Positions 1 to 8,340 of a DNA stretch of 15,468 bases are shown here, one piece after another. The notes under the pieces were generated by a model. The model had not been told where the DNA came from. It did not search any database and was given only the letters and a program-made list of their open reading frames with translations. Source of the stretch: an uncultured Collinsella sp. (GTDB taxonomy: Bacteria > Actinomycetota > Coriobacteriia > Coriobacteriales > Coriobacteriaceae); contig CAAENW010000052.1 in assembly GCA_900757265.1 (NCBI GenBank), positions 1 to 15,468 of the forward strand, in the 5' to 3' direction. How positions within the stretch are numbered: position 1 is the first letter of the stretch; every line of letters starts with the position of its first letter. A program made the position numbers and the translations under genes.

Positions 1-42
1 CGTGCCCGCCGCCCGGGAGGGCGTTGCGTTTAGAAGATGGAC

Positions 43-741
43 CTAGCGCTTGTTCCTCCGGGACAAAAGAAGCGCGGCTATAAATGCGATGATTGCAAGC
101 GTCAGCAGCACCAAAAGCAACGTGAGCGTGCTGTCGCCTGTTGCCACCAGACCAAGCAAGCCGGGCTTCTTGCTGCCAGCAGGTTGTACGGGGATCTTCT
201 CGCCATCATCTTCGGCGGTGATTTCCCAGCGAATTGCCTTGTTTGCGTCGGCAAGCTCGTTGCCCACCGACGTCGGGACACTTAGTTGCAAATTGAGCAC
301 CGTGCTGCCATCGTTCGTAAACGTTGCGACCTGCGTGGGATAGGCGAACACACTGCCCGGCGTTCCCGTCTGGAGCCAACCGGCAGACGCATCGCCCACC
401 GATGCCGTTAAGGTGATAGGCGACAACAGGCGTGCCGTCTCGTGATCGACAACGGCACGCACAAACACGCGCACCTGGGACTTTACGCCCGTGGCATGAA
501 TCTCTATCTGCTGATCACGCACATCGCCAGGCATCAGATCTTTAAAGGCCAAAAACAGATCGGGCTCCCCCGAGGAGTCCGTCGCCCCCGAGACCGTCAG
601 CTGACGCGCATTTCCGTCATAGGCAATCGTGGGAGCATCGGCAAACGCACGGGCAGGCGCGGCAAGCGCGGCAACACAGGCAACAACCGCGACCACACAG
701 CGCACGGCGCGCATAGCGTCTTTGCGAATCGGAAAAGCCAT
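43..741 (-). CDS. Secreted wall/membrane-anchored protein with LVATG-type sorting signal; last gene of the SipW fibre operon
   Basis: Encodes 232 residues. A classical Sec signal peptide covers about residues 1-34, with hydrophobic core VVAVVACVAALAAPA and a likely cut after AFA. The mature part has a PGD motif (residues 71-73) followed by a strand ending in VRVFVRAVV, a pattern I know from beta-sandwich domains of wall-anchored partners of SipW-exported proteins. The C-terminus is a sorting signal: LVATGD at 198-203, a membrane segment at about 204-226, then SRRNKR. The pentapeptide resembles the LAxTG of actinobacterial class E sortase substrates more than LPxTG. I chose the ATG at 741 because it lies 2 nt after the previous stop and has a GGGGGTG Shine-Dalgarno; the longer reading frame to 798 would overlap that gene. 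Inference: this is the wall anchor or base for the products of the upstream genes. It could instead simply stay as a membrane protein. No sortase gene is visible here. Confidence 0.85.
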   Translation of the reverse strand: MAFPIRKDAMRAVRCVVAVVACVAALAAPARAFADAPTIAYDGNARQLTVSGATDSSGEPDLFLAFKDLMPGDVRDQQIEIHATGVKSQVRVFVRAVVDHETARLLSPITLTASVGDASAGWLQTGTPGSVFAYPTQVATFTNDGSTVLNLQLSVPTSVGNELADANKAIRWEITAEDDGEKIPVQPAGSKKPGLLGLVATGDSTLTLLLVLLTLAIIAFIAALLLSRRNKR

Positions 742-743
742 GC

Positions 744-1313
744 TTACGCACCCCCATGCGGCGGCACCAGCACGCCATCCTTGACCGTACAGCCCCATGC
801 CTCTGTAACTGCGTCATCGGGCGTGGACTGAATTGCCTGGGTCGAAATGTCGACGACCAGGTTCTTGCCATCCGCCTTCCTCTCAGTCACGCTCTTGATG
901 AGCACGCCGGTTTTGTCCATCGGCGCAACGGAAGATGTCCAATAGTAGAATCCGTCGGACGCGGCAACCCAAGACGAGGCGCTGTTGGAAGCAGACGCAT
1001 CGGACACGTTGCCCCACTCAATAACGTAGTCCGTTCCCGCAACCGGCTCATCCCACAGGCGCGCGCCATCCTGGTCCTGCCAGTAGATATCCACCGCAGC
1101 ACGCAGGTATGCCGGAGCCGAGCCCTTGTTTGTAATCGTGACGTCACTCTTCACGTTGCCATTGAGCTTCTCGTCTACCGAGGGCGCCACCGAACCAAAG
1201 CCAAACTCGTTGACCAGCACGCCCGTAACCGAAAGCCAGGCAAAGGTGCCGGCAGCGCCAGCCAAAAGAAGAACGCCGACAAGGAGGGCGACGATTTGCT
1301 TGCGCTTAGTCAT
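744..1313 (-). CDS. SipW-type exported minor subunit (TasA/camelysin-like)
   Basis: Encodes 189 residues. The N-terminus is the alternate signal peptide processed by SipW peptidases: MTKRKQ, a hydrophobic run, then AAGTFAWLS, followed by a conserved N-x-F-x-F-G segment in the early mature chain. Further on are SAPAYLRAAVDIYW, DGFYYWTSSVAP and VVDISTQAIQS. The same blocks occur in the same order in the product at 6793-7440, so the two are paralogues. The family is expected to form beta-sandwich subunits outside the cell. The ATG overlaps the end of the giant gene by 8 nt (ATGACTAA) and is preceded by AAGGAGG at good spacing, which implies translational coupling to the giant protein. No sorting signal or second membrane segment is seen. 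Proposed role (inference): a minor fibre subunit, possibly a chaperone or adaptor for the giant adhesin made just before it. Confidence 0.87.
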   Translation of the reverse strand: MTKRKQIVALLVGVLLLAGAAGTFAWLSVTGVLVNEFGFGSVAPSVDEKLNGNVKSDVTITNKGSAPAYLRAAVDIYWQDQDGARLWDEPVAGTDYVIEWGNVSDASASNSASSWVAASDGFYYWTSSVAPMDKTGVLIKSVTERKADGKNLVVDISTQAIQSTPDDAVTEAWGCTVKDGVLVPPHGGA

Positions 1314-4300
1314 CCTGGTCCTCCTTCTTCAGCGTGCCGTTTTCCCAAACATTCTTGGCACGCGAGCCACCATCGACCCATTTGTCATTCGCGCGCGTGT
1401 TGACGCACGTCACCACGGTGTCGCCCGCACTCGAGGCAGACGAGATGATGAGCTCGGCAGATTTGCCGGGCGCCTTGCCCGGCGTACTCAGTTCACCCTC
1501 GTAGCGCCATGCCCAAGCCGTGTCTTCCTCGACGGTATAGGTGCCCGCCGGAGCAGCAAATTGCACGCTGCCGACATACCAGACCTCACCGTTTTCGTCG
1601 CGCTGCTCGCTAACTTTCACCTCGACCATGCGCGTCTCGGCAGGAGAACCCTCCGACGCCTTTCGCGTTACCTTAAAGCGGAACGTTTGCCCCATTGCGC
1701 TGGCGTCGGTAGTCTTTTTAACGATCGTCAGCGCATGATTCTGGGTAAATTTGAACACGGCATTACCGGGACCTTGCTCGCCTTCGCCTGTCTTCTTGGA
1801 CTCCAGACGGTTGGCCAGGTCAAACGAACCATTACCCGAACCCAGACTGTAGAGCGAGACAAACTTGCCGTTCACAGGCTTTTCCGCCGCAGAAACGCCC
1901 TCTGCACCAGGGCCGTAGCTTGCCTGCGTTATCGTAACGGTCAGTTGTGTTCCCATAAACGGCTCGGCAAAGCAGACCTTAAACGGCGCCTGGTCGGCAC
2001 CGTCATCGACGGTGTTGGCGGCGGCGGGATCGAGCAGCCATTTAAGCTGCGCGGTCATGGTTACGGGTTTCGCGGGATCAGACGTATCGTTGGCAACCAC
2101 GCGATACGTCACGGGATACAGGTCCATGTCGCCCTTGACTGGCTCGCCCTTGAACTCATCCCAAGACTTTGCAGTGCCATCGGCACCCACATATCGCCAC
2201 TCCAAGAAGAGCTCGCGCTTATCGCCATTGGCAGCAGCCTGTTCATCGAGCAGCGCGACGATCTTGGAGTGGGCGTCCGGATCGTACGCCACGGATTTTT
2301 GCTCCATCACAGGATTGCCGCTCTCGTCCATTTTGGGAACATCGACCGTGTAGACAAAGCCAGGCTTACCGTCCTGCGCGCGCTCGTCGCCCGAGTCGAC
2401 CGTCGCCGTAAAGATGACCGCCCCGTCGACGCTGTGATAGCGCACCTTATACGGCGTGACCTTGTACACCGCGGTATACGTCGCGCCCTTAAAGGGTTCA
2501 CTACCCTCGAGGGGATACTTATCGTCTTCGGTCAACAGGGTGTATTTGCCATCGGGTTCATAGTCGCGCGACCAGCCGACAAAGTCGTACTTGGTGCCGT
2601 CAATGCCGACAACCTCAGCTGTAGCTCTTACTTCCAGCGAAATTTGATCGCCAGAGTCGGTGCGCGAAAGAGAACGCACGGAATCGGGGTTATCCAGATT
2701 GGCATCGATATTCGATTGGACAATTACCGCGCTGGCACGGTAGACCGGGTACAGCTCCATGGGCGACTTGACCACGGTGTTTTTATTCACCATGGAAACG
2801 CCGTCCGACCAAACGACATAACCGCTGCCAGCTACCGGCTTAGTTTCCGTCCAGCCCACGAAGGCATTGTATGCGTTCGTCGCAGCATCGATGTCGCCAA
2901 CGTTATACGTTGGCAGCGGGATGCCGTCTTTAAGGCTGCCGAGAGAATCGCCCTGCTGGGCTACCTTACCGTCCACATCCCTGGCATTGAGATGGTACAC
3001 AACCGCCAACGGCGAATAGTACGCCACAAATGTATAGGTCCCGCCGGGCTCCACCTGATAGGAATATGAGTTACCGTCGGCAGAATCGAGCTCCTTGACC
3101 TCACCATTCGGAAGTTCGACCTCGACCTTATTTAGCTTATATAACTCGCCGCCGGACTTGTATACCGTCGTTTCGATATCAGGGGTCACCGTTGCCGTGG
3201 CAGGATCGGTGTCCACATTGAGATTAGGGGTGATGTCATACCTAGGAACATTCACCTCGGAAGTACCCTCAAAACCGGAACGATGCAGGTTGGTGGTGTA
3301 GGTAACGTCGTACTTCGCGTACACGGGATAGGCATCCTGCCACTTGGTGACCTTGGACGCGTCGGTCGCCAGATACGGCGCCGCCTTATCCGGATCGGTC
3401 GTCACATAGGGGTCGCCGGTGACGTCATAGATATAGTCCCAGACGGCAGAATCCCTCTGGACCTCGGCGGTCGAAATCCAGCCCAGGAACTTATAGCCCG
3501 GCACGGCCATGTCGGCATCGGTCGGAGAGGCTTCGAGTGTCAGACTGGGATTGACGTCACCATCCTTTCCGTCGTAGGGCCTTGTATTAACCGTCCTATC
3601 CTTATAGAGATGCGGATAGCAATACAGGAACGTCGGATCTTTACCTTCCGCCGTTTTCTGCTGAAGCAAGTTGCTTTCATAGCGTCGAGTAGCAGCCTGC
3701 TTTACGTTGCCATCCTTGTCATAGAAGTTGACGTCCGTGGTCACCATGGCGCGGACATAATATTGCTCTGTCGTTAAAACAGCACTCGAAAAAGGATTCT
3801 CTATATACGTCCAAGAACCGTCGTCGGGTCTTTCGAGCGTCCAAAAACTGAAGTGGTACCTATCATGTGCGGGGGAAAATTGAACTTTAATACTTGACGC
3901 TTTCCACTCATCACTCAGTTTACCGGCTCCTGGAAAATCAGTGTCGGCAATCATATCCTTGATAGTATTTGCGCCAGTGTCGTTACGCACATTATGCGAG
4001 TAGGCGTTAATAGGCGCAACGATTCGCGTCGCATCAGAGAGAACCGTAGTGCACTTATCCGCTGGATTCTTATCATCGTGTAACACGTGAGCGGAATCAT
4101 CCGTACCAGCACCCCAATGGACAATGTTTTCACGAACATATGTCGCGCCAACGTTTTCCTCAAAGGGCGACTTGTACTTATTCCAAACCGAGCAGAGGAG
4201 CTTGCTGTCCGTTAGACCGCTATTTGTGAATGCCCGGATGTAGTAATCCACGCGGTACTCAAAGCGTGCGGTATAGGTATGCGGAACGGTCAGGTCCACA

Positions 4301-6789
4301 TTGCCGGGAAGCTTGTAGCTCGGATCGCGGCTCACGCGAACATCAACCGGGGATCCATCGGCAGCCTGCTTGTTTTCATACCAACCCAGGAAACGATAGC
4401 CGTCGGGCAGCTGGCCCTCCTCGGATATAGCTTTACCGGATACGTCGAGCACCTGTACGGTATACGCGCTTGTGCCATCTTCTGCAGTCTCAACCTTAAC
4501 GTCAGTTTTGCCCACACCGTCGCGCCGAGTCTGATCGTCGGTTGCATCCTGCTCATTGCCCTCAAACACCGTCATGATGTTCGACACATAGTCGGTGTAC
4601 ACCGGATAAAAATCGGTAGGGCCAAGCACAGTGATCTCGGTGCCGGCAGGATAGAACGCACCGGCGTTTTTTAACTCGGCAAGCTCAGGCGAGGTGATGG
4701 CCGCGTAACCGCCATGCATCCCGGCCTCGCCACTCGGCTGCGTCGTCCAACCGATAAAGGTGGCGCTGGCAGAAAGAGTGCCGCGGTCCGCAGGGGCAGC
4801 CGGCGTTAAACCGACGCCATAGCGGTACCAGTCCGTCGACTTGTCGTGCTCCTCGCCGCTCTGCCACGCGAGCGTCTCGCCCTTGACGTTATAGAACAGT
4901 ACCTGCGCCTCGTACGAAGCAATAAACAGGTCGTTGCCCTTAAAGGCCTCGGCCCCCTTCGCGTTATCGGCGGTATAGCTCGACGTTATCTCGTGCGCTT
5001 CGTTCTTCTGGACCTGCTTGCCAGCCTTAACGGCATCGGCATCGGTCTTGCCGTTAAACCAGGCGTTATCGGCATCGATACGGTTCACATTGACTCCGGG
5101 CTCACGGAACCAGCCCATAAAGCGGTAGCCGCCGTTGGCCTCGGTCAAACCCTCTGGCTTTGCGGAGGTATCCTGCTTAAACGTTACCGATGTATCGCCC
5201 TGGGCCAGGCCTTGGGCCGTTCCCGCCAGCACGGCGCTCACGGCAAAGGCGTACGGATCCGAGGTCGCCTGGTCTTTGCCAAGTTTGGTCTTCTCGATTG
5301 TCGCGGTGCCCGCACCGGGAAAATCGATCGTCGCCTTAACGCTTTGGCCATGCACGGGAATTTTCAGCTTGTAATCCATCGCCCACTCATTGGGGTGCGG
5401 GGCACCCAGGGCCTTGTCGTTAGCGGTCGAGCGCATGGTGCCGGCACAGAAGTCGTAGTCGTGCTCTTCCCACAGCTCGCGCGTGGTGTAGCGTTCGTCA
5501 TCCCACGGACCATAGCCATCGCCCTTGATGATGCCGTCGCCGCCAAACGAGGGGATTTTCTTTTTGGCAGGGTTGCCCTGGCTGCTGCCGTTTAGGCTCA
5601 CGCTCGGCTTAAAGTAGCATTCGGTAACCGTGGCGTCACCCTTGTTGGCGCGCGCAGCAATACCGCCCAGGTTCACATCGTTTTGAATGATGGGGATCAC
5701 GGCGATGGGATTATACTGACGCGAGCTCAAGTCACCCGCAAAATGGCTTCGGACGAGCTCGTTGCCCTTTTCGGTTAGAATACGACCCGCCAAGCCACCC
5801 GTCCACGCGCGCGTCACGGCGACGACGCCCACGTACGACGCGGCATAGCTGTAGCACTGCGCCGTCGAGAAGCAGTCGATAATCTTGGCGTCACCCGCCA
5901 TACAGCCCACAAAACCCGAGGCATACACGTTGTTGCCGCCCAGGGCGCCAATTGCCACGTCGTACTTATTGGTGACGTCGGTCATGCCCTTCTCGGCAAT
6001 CGAGCCGTCGTCCTTACGCGTCGGCGTCACGCGGCAGTACTCGATAGTCGAGTTCTTAACGTAGCCGGCAAACGCCGCCATATACAGACCCTCACCGCCG
6101 AGCGCCTGCACGCCCGAGGTCGCGTTGTTGACGGCACGGCCGCCACGGACCTCGCAGTTGTAGAGGGTGCAGCCGTCGAGCTCGCCGGCGATGAGACCGC
6201 CCTCAAAACCTGCGTTGGTAATAAGATTGAGCGTGTTGTTGGCGCACGTAACGTGCAGGGTGCTCTCCATGACCATGACGTTTTCGAAGTGAGTGTTGAC
6301 GGCCTTGCCCACGATAATGCCACCGCGGAAGTCCGCCCACACGTTGGCGTCCTTGACCAGGAAGTTTTTGATGGTGGCACCGTTGGTCTCGGCAAAAAAT
6401 CCCGTATCGCGCTCGGGGTCAAAAGCGTCTTTATCGTAGCTCAGGCCCTCAACGGTGTGGTTTTGACCATCGAACACGCCCTTAAACGGATGCTCCTTGT
6501 TGCCAAACGACAGATGCTTAACGGTGTGCGAGACAATGGTCTTCATGTCGTCATCATTAAGCACGATATCGTTATCGAGATAAACGCGCCAGCCGGACGT
6601 ATCGCGCTCACGCGAAAGCGCCACGTACACCAAAAAGTCGTTCGCGTTTTTGATGTGGTATTCGTTTGTGTTCTCGGGCACGTCCTCGGCATGCACCACC
6701 GTTGGCAGCGCCATAACGCAGCAAAGGGCAATCGCTGCGACGGCAACCAGCCTGCTAAGCATGCCCCGGTTTATGTTCCTGATCTTCAT
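1306..6789 (-). CDS. Giant secreted adhesin: beta-helix-like N-terminus, InlB/FxGW-type repeats, CnaB-like C-terminus
   Basis: Encodes 1827 residues. A classical Sec signal peptide spans 1-34 (cut after VHA). Residues about 40-470 contain many short repeats of the form GG-(L/I)-(A/V)-G followed by (T/S)-x-(I/L)-x-(N/D/Y)-C, typical of GLUG/right-handed beta-helix regions. From about 480 to 1570 there are FxGW-type modules: W560, W681, W803, W1104, W1313 and W1406 close intact FxGW motifs, with degenerate copies FSFW (980-983) and FLEW (1528-1531). Several are followed by YPVY (728, 1154, 1347), as in InlB B-repeat or MucBP-like surface proteins. Residues about 1686-1798 look like a CnaB domain with LTIVKK, an E-box-like GTYTVEED and a final CVNTR strand, so an isopeptide bond is possible. 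There is no sorting signal or C-terminal membrane segment. The ATG follows the previous stop by 3 nt, with GGAGG upstream. Probable role: the adhesive component of the fibre; the ligand is unknown. Confidence 0.9.
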   Translation of the reverse strand: MKIRNINRGMLSRLVAVAAIALCCVMALPTVVHAEDVPENTNEYHIKNANDFLVYVALSRERDTSGWRVYLDNDIVLNDDDMKTIVSHTVKHLSFGNKEHPFKGVFDGQNHTVEGLSYDKDAFDPERDTGFFAETNGATIKNFLVKDANVWADFRGGIIVGKAVNTHFENVMVMESTLHVTCANNTLNLITNAGFEGGLIAGELDGCTLYNCEVRGGRAVNNATSGVQALGGEGLYMAAFAGYVKNSTIEYCRVTPTRKDDGSIAEKGMTDVTNKYDVAIGALGGNNVYASGFVGCMAGDAKIIDCFSTAQCYSYAASYVGVVAVTRAWTGGLAGRILTEKGNELVRSHFAGDLSSRQYNPIAVIPIIQNDVNLGGIAARANKGDATVTECYFKPSVSLNGSSQGNPAKKKIPSFGGDGIIKGDGYGPWDDERYTTRELWEEHDYDFCAGTMRSTANDKALGAPHPNEWAMDYKLKIPVHGQSVKATIDFPGAGTATIEKTKLGKDQATSDPYAFAVSAVLAGTAQGLAQGDTSVTFKQDTSAKPEGLTEANGGYRFMGWFREPGVNVNRIDADNAWFNGKTDADAVKAGKQVQKNEAHEITSSYTADNAKGAEAFKGNDLFIASYEAQVLFYNVKGETLAWQSGEEHDKSTDWYRYGVGLTPAAPADRGTLSASATFIGWTTQPSGEAGMHGGYAAITSPELAELKNAGAFYPAGTEITVLGPTDFYPVYTDYVSNIMTVFEGNEQDATDDQTRRDGVGKTDVKVETAEDGTSAYTVQVLDVSGKAISEEGQLPDGYRFLGWYENKQAADGSPVDVRVSRDPSYKLPGNVDLTVPHTYTARFEYRVDYYIRAFTNSGLTDSKLLCSVWNKYKSPFEENVGATYVRENIVHWGAGTDDSAHVLHDDKNPADKCTTVLSDATRIVAPINAYSHNVRNDTGANTIKDMIADTDFPGAGKLSDEWKASSIKVQFSPAHDRYHFSFWTLERPDDGSWTYIENPFSSAVLTTEQYYVRAMVTTDVNFYDKDGNVKQAATRRYESNLLQQKTAEGKDPTFLYCYPHLYKDRTVNTRPYDGKDGDVNPSLTLEASPTDADMAVPGYKFLGWISTAEVQRDSAVWDYIYDVTGDPYVTTDPDKAAPYLATDASKVTKWQDAYPVYAKYDVTYTTNLHRSGFEGTSEVNVPRYDITPNLNVDTDPATATVTPDIETTVYKSGGELYKLNKVEVELPNGEVKELDSADGNSYSYQVEPGGTYTFVAYYSPLAVVYHLNARDVDGKVAQQGDSLGSLKDGIPLPTYNVGDIDAATNAYNAFVGWTETKPVAGSGYVVWSDGVSMVNKNTVVKSPMELYPVYRASAVIVQSNIDANLDNPDSVRSLSRTDSGDQISLEVRATAEVVGIDGTKYDFVGWSRDYEPDGKYTLLTEDDKYPLEGSEPFKGATYTAVYKVTPYKVRYHSVDGAVIFTATVDSGDERAQDGKPGFVYTVDVPKMDESGNPVMEQKSVAYDPDAHSKIVALLDEQAAANGDKRELFLEWRYVGADGTAKSWDEFKGEPVKGDMDLYPVTYRVVANDTSDPAKPVTMTAQLKWLLDPAAANTVDDGADQAPFKVCFAEPFMGTQLTVTITQASYGPGAEGVSAAEKPVNGKFVSLYSLGSGNGSFDLANRLESKKTGEGEQGPGNAVFKFTQNHALTIVKKTTDASAMGQTFRFKVTRKASEGSPAETRMVEVKVSEQRDENGEVWYVGSVQFAAPAGTYTVEEDTAWAWRYEGELSTPGKAPGKSAELIISSASSAGDTVVTCVNTRANDKWVDGGSRAKNVWENGTLKKEDQDD

Positions 6790-6792
6790 AGG

Positions 6793-7440
6793 CTAGTTCG
6801 CCTCCGGCCAACCCACAACGTCAAGTACGTCGAGGGCGGTATCGCTTGCCTGCTGGTTTTTGGCCTGCACGGCCTGAACATCGATATCGAGCCTGAATGA
6901 GCCGCCGCGCGCGGCATCGTGGTAGTCGCCCACAAAGCGCAGCGAGTCCATGAGGCTTTCCGTCATGGCGCCGGGGTCGAGCGTGCTGCCACGCCCGGCC
7001 AATCCGCGGTAGTAGTACCACCCATCGCCGCCATCGATCCACGGGGACCCCTCGCCCGCGTTCACATGAAACGCAACGCTGCCCGAAGCATCCGCGCTCG
7101 AACCGTCGGGCGCCACCGACGTCATGCGCAGACGCGCGCGAACGTACTCAGGCTGCGTGCCAGCGTTCTCCACGCGCACAATGCGGCTGATGTCAGAACC
7201 CCCGGCCTTGGTGTCGGGATAGTCCCCGTGCTCGTTGGGCTCAAACGGAATCTCCTCGCCCTGCTCGTTGAGGGTGTATTCGCAGACTCGTACCTTCACG
7301 CTGCCAAACGATAGAACGTTGTTCGCCGGAACCATATCAACGGTAAAAGCCAGCGTGCCGCACAGGCACGCCAGGGCCAACAGCGCCATCGCAGCAAGCG
7401 CCAAGGTGCGTTTCTGATTGTCGGAAAGATTGTTGAGCAT
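6793..7440 (-). CDS. SipW-type exported minor subunit (TasA/camelysin-like)
   Basis: Encodes 215 residues from the ATG at 7440. The N-terminus MLNNLSDNQKR is followed by a hydrophobic core ending CGTLAF, then a short mature start with NNVLSFGSV. This is the alternate signal-peptide type linked to SipW peptidases. Downstream blocks are TQPEYVRARLRM, DGWYYYRGL, LDPGAMTESLMDSLRF and LDIDVQAVQAKN. These match the subunit at 744-1313 in order and spacing, so both belong to one family. An in-frame TTG at 7452 would add four residues, but it lies only 8 nt beyond the terminator's T-run, so the ATG is preferred; neither start has a clear Shine-Dalgarno. The gene is the first one beyond the strong terminator at 7461-7520 and sits 3 nt from the giant gene. 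It is therefore probably made at a lower level than the subunit upstream. Its function as a minor fibre subunit is inferred from context. Confidence 0.86.
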   Translation of the reverse strand: MLNNLSDNQKRTLALAAMALLALACLCGTLAFTVDMVPANNVLSFGSVKVRVCEYTLNEQGEEIPFEPNEHGDYPDTKAGGSDISRIVRVENAGTQPEYVRARLRMTSVAPDGSSADASGSVAFHVNAGEGSPWIDGGDGWYYYRGLAGRGSTLDPGAMTESLMDSLRFVGDYHDAARGGSFRLDIDVQAVQAKNQQASDTALDVLDVVGWPEAN

Positions 7441-7460
7441 TACGTTCGCCAATCGTCGAT

Positions 7461-7520
7461 AAAAAGGGGACCGAGATCCCGGCCCGAAAATGGGGATGGG
7501 GAGCGGGCCGGGATCTCGGT
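7461..7520 (-). terminator. Strong intrinsic terminator/attenuator inside the fibre operon
   Basis: The arms at 7470-7486 and 7504-7520 are perfectly complementary over 17 bp (ACCGAGATCCCGGCCCG) around a 17-nt loop. Reading in the minus direction, the stem is followed by GTCCCC-like bases and then TTTTT at 7465-7461. It begins 9 nt after the stop of the probable major-subunit gene and ends about 20 nt before the next start. Partial read-through would give many copies of the first two genes and few of the last four. It may also protect the 3' end of the short transcript. Confidence 0.85.
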
Positions 7521-7529
7521 GGAGGGGGA

Positions 7530-8270
7530 TTAAGCCTGAGCCTGAGTCTTAGCCCATTCCTTGGCCTGCTTAAGAGCGTTAGCGGCAGCGTCGGTCTCGT
7601 TACCCTTCTGGTCAGCGCCGAAAATGTAGGCGGAAACGACAATCTTAGGCTCAATCTTCTTGCCCGCACCGTCCTGGCCCGAGACAACATCCTCGCTCGT
7701 CATTGCGCCGGGAATCATCACCTTGTTAAAGAGCTCGTCGGTGTAGACATCCTGAGTAGCGTCAGCTTTCAGGACTGCAGGGCCGTTCAAGGCGTTCTTT
7801 GCATACATGAACAGACCGCTCACATACTTGCCATCAGCGTTCTGACTGGTCTCCCCTTCGACCGCCTTCCAATTGGAACCGAGCTCAAAGCACGGAGTCT
7901 TGGCATAGGGCGCGTTATCGTTGACCACAGCGTTCTTCACATAGATGAACACATAAGCGTCGTCGGAACCCTTCCCAATGCCAACATTCGGGTTCTTATC
8001 CATCGAGGAACCGGGGACCATCTTGTGGTCTTCGTCCTTATTCCACTTGGTCTCGAACAGATAAGCTTTGTCGACGTTATCCTGCTTACCAGGCTTGGTG
8101 GGTTCATTCTCATCAGGCTTCTTCTCGGGAGTCTCAAATTTGCCGATCGTAAACACGTTCTCCAGCGACTGATCAGCCGACAGCCATGCATAGGTGCCCA
8201 CACCGGCAGCCAGCACCAACAGCAGCAGGGCGGCAATGATGCCGTAGCGCTTTTTCTTCTTGTTTTCCAT
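7530..8270 (-). CDS. TasA/camelysin-like SipW-exported protein, probable major fibre subunit
   Basis: Encodes 246 residues from the ATG at 8270, chosen over an upstream in-frame ATG at 8306 because GAAAGGAAGAG precedes it at normal spacing. The signal peptide is MENKKKKR, a hydrophobic run, then VGTYAWLSADQS, with NVFTIG in the early mature chain. This is the SipW-cognate signature also seen in TasA and camelysin. After a charged, low-complexity stretch (EKKPDENEPTKPGKQ) come MVPGSSMDKNPNVG and DDAYVFIYVKN, which match the PG...KNP...AYV pattern of clostridial and actinobacterial SipW-exported proteins. The end contains VVSAYIFGADQ followed by a helix-like alanine/lysine tail. It lies directly downstream of the signal peptidase and just before a strong terminator, as expected for the most abundant subunit. 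Polymerisation is inferred from the TasA family, not visible in the sequence. Confidence 0.9.
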   Translation of the reverse strand: MENKKKKRYGIIAALLLLVLAAGVGTYAWLSADQSLENVFTIGKFETPEKKPDENEPTKPGKQDNVDKAYLFETKWNKDEDHKMVPGSSMDKNPNVGIGKGSDDAYVFIYVKNAVVNDNAPYAKTPCFELGSNWKAVEGETSQNADGKYVSGLFMYAKNALNGPAVLKADATQDVYTDELFNKVMIPGAMTSEDVVSGQDGAGKKIEPKIVVSAYIFGADQKGNETDAAANALKQAKEWAKTQAQA

Positions 8271-8340
8271 CGTTCTCTTCCTTTCGAGAATCGTTTTCCC
8301 CGGCAACGGCCCCTACCGCCGCCGACGCTTTTCCCTGCCG

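Noticed and set aside
1..42. Hairpin CGCCC-GGGA-GGGCG near the left edge as a terminator of the fibre operon
   Set aside because: The stem is only 5 bp and the window ends before any T-run could be seen, so it cannot be supported.
1126..3069. Plus-strand open frame of 647 codons opposite the giant gene
   Set aside because: It is antisense to a protein with clear signal peptide and repeated FxGW motifs, has Arg/His-rich composition without any domain, and no ribosome site. High-GC third positions leave antisense frames open.
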